Assembly: GCA_014239715.1 (NCBI GenBank)
Contig: JAAZYJ010000003.1
Coordinates: 1 to 6,503, forward strand
From: Flavobacteriales bacterium
Lineage (GTDB): Bacteria; Bacteroidota; Bacteroidia; Flavobacteriales; Parvicellaceae
Reading direction: 5' to 3'
Length of the DNA: 6,503 nt
This document shows positions 6,225 through 6,503 of the stretch, in pieces. Numbering within the stretch: position 1 is the first letter of the stretch; every line of letters starts with the position of its first letter. The position numbers and the translations under genes are program-made. The notes below the pieces were generated by a model. That model did not search any database. It worked only from the letters and a program-made list of their open reading frames with translations, and was not told the DNA's origin.

Positions 6225-6503
6225 GAAATAAGCAATCTTTTCGTGCTTACTCCATTGTTGCCGATACATTGAATGATGTACTGACCTTGCTCAAAACCAC
6301 TAAGATCAATGGTGTTTGAGCTGGAAAGCTGCCCCAGCGTCTTTACCAGCTGCCCTGAAACATCGTAAATGTTCATGGCGTGAATAGTAGCTGCGTTCGT
6401 CAAATTGATCTGAAGCCATTCTTTGGCAGGATTCGGATAGATCTCAAATAATGGTCCGCCTTCTTCAATTCCAACGGTAATGCTAATGGTTTGAGTAATT
6501 GTA
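6218..6503 (-). CDS. C-terminal end of a T9SS cargo protein with a type A sorting domain (N-terminus outside window)
   Basis: This frame enters from the right edge and ends at TAA (6218-6220), leaving the last 94 residues. They form a T9SS type A (Por) C-terminal sorting domain: the hallmark EIYPNPAKEWLQI opens it, followed by NIYDVSGQLVKTL, IDLSGFEQGQYIIQCI and the terminal basic motif KRLLISK. The domain directs export across the outer membrane by the T9SS and is usually cleaved or used for surface attachment. The preceding residues (TITQTISITVGIEEGG) look like the end of a beta-rich passenger domain joined by a short linker. The passenger's function cannot be told from this fragment. An internal Met about 33 residues into the fragment is not the start, because the YPNP motif lies upstream of it. 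The gene converges on gldM and shares its terminator region. Confidence 0.92.
   Translation of the reverse strand, partial: TITQTISITVGIEEGGPLFEIYPNPAKEWLQINLTNAATIHAMNIYDVSGQLVKTLGQLSSSNTIDLSGFEQGQYIIQCIGNNGVSTKRLLISK

Overview
The window reads as chromosomal DNA from a Bacteroidota bacterium, probably a flavobacterial or related gliding-type lineage; I cannot name a genus. The evidence is a GldM homologue (type IX secretion system, T9SS, found only in this phylum), a T9SS type A C-terminal sorting domain, a large SBBP/PKD surface protein of the gliding-associated type, start regions without clear Shine-Dalgarno sequences, and AT-rich intergenic DNA. I see no rRNA, tRNA, CRISPR array, transposase or attachment site.

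Layout. Positions 1-2768 (minus strand) hold an uninterrupted 922-codon open frame that leaves the window on the left. It encodes a secreted multidomain protein: signal peptide, DUF7948-like N-terminal domain, SBBP-type propeller repeats, a PKD domain and a second Ig-like domain. A divergent intergenic region of about 210 bp follows. On the plus strand come a membrane-anchored J-domain protein (2978-3508), an ECF-type sigma factor (3566-4129, GTG start), and an 84-residue single-pass membrane protein (4126-4380) whose ATG overlaps the sigma stop codon. A 210 bp spacer with a GC-rich hairpin and T-run separates these from a full-length gldM (4591-6165). A clear intrinsic terminator (about 6195-6224) ends gldM. 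Convergent to it is the last 94 codons of a T9SS cargo protein (6218-6503, minus strand), which runs off the right edge.

How the genes may work together. GldM is the periplasm-spanning part of the proton-driven GldLM motor that powers T9SS export and gliding. The flanking minus-strand genes encode proteins of the kind T9SS exports, so a machine component sits between two likely clients. The sigma factor and its overlapping membrane protein look like a translationally coupled regulator and partner, possibly a sigma/anti-sigma pair of unrecognised type. The striking point is that gldM stands alone: it normally lies in a gldKLMN (porKLMN) run, but here no gldL, gldK or gldN is adjacent. It may therefore be an additional, separately regulated motor subunit or a relocated sole copy. 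The window alone cannot decide between these.
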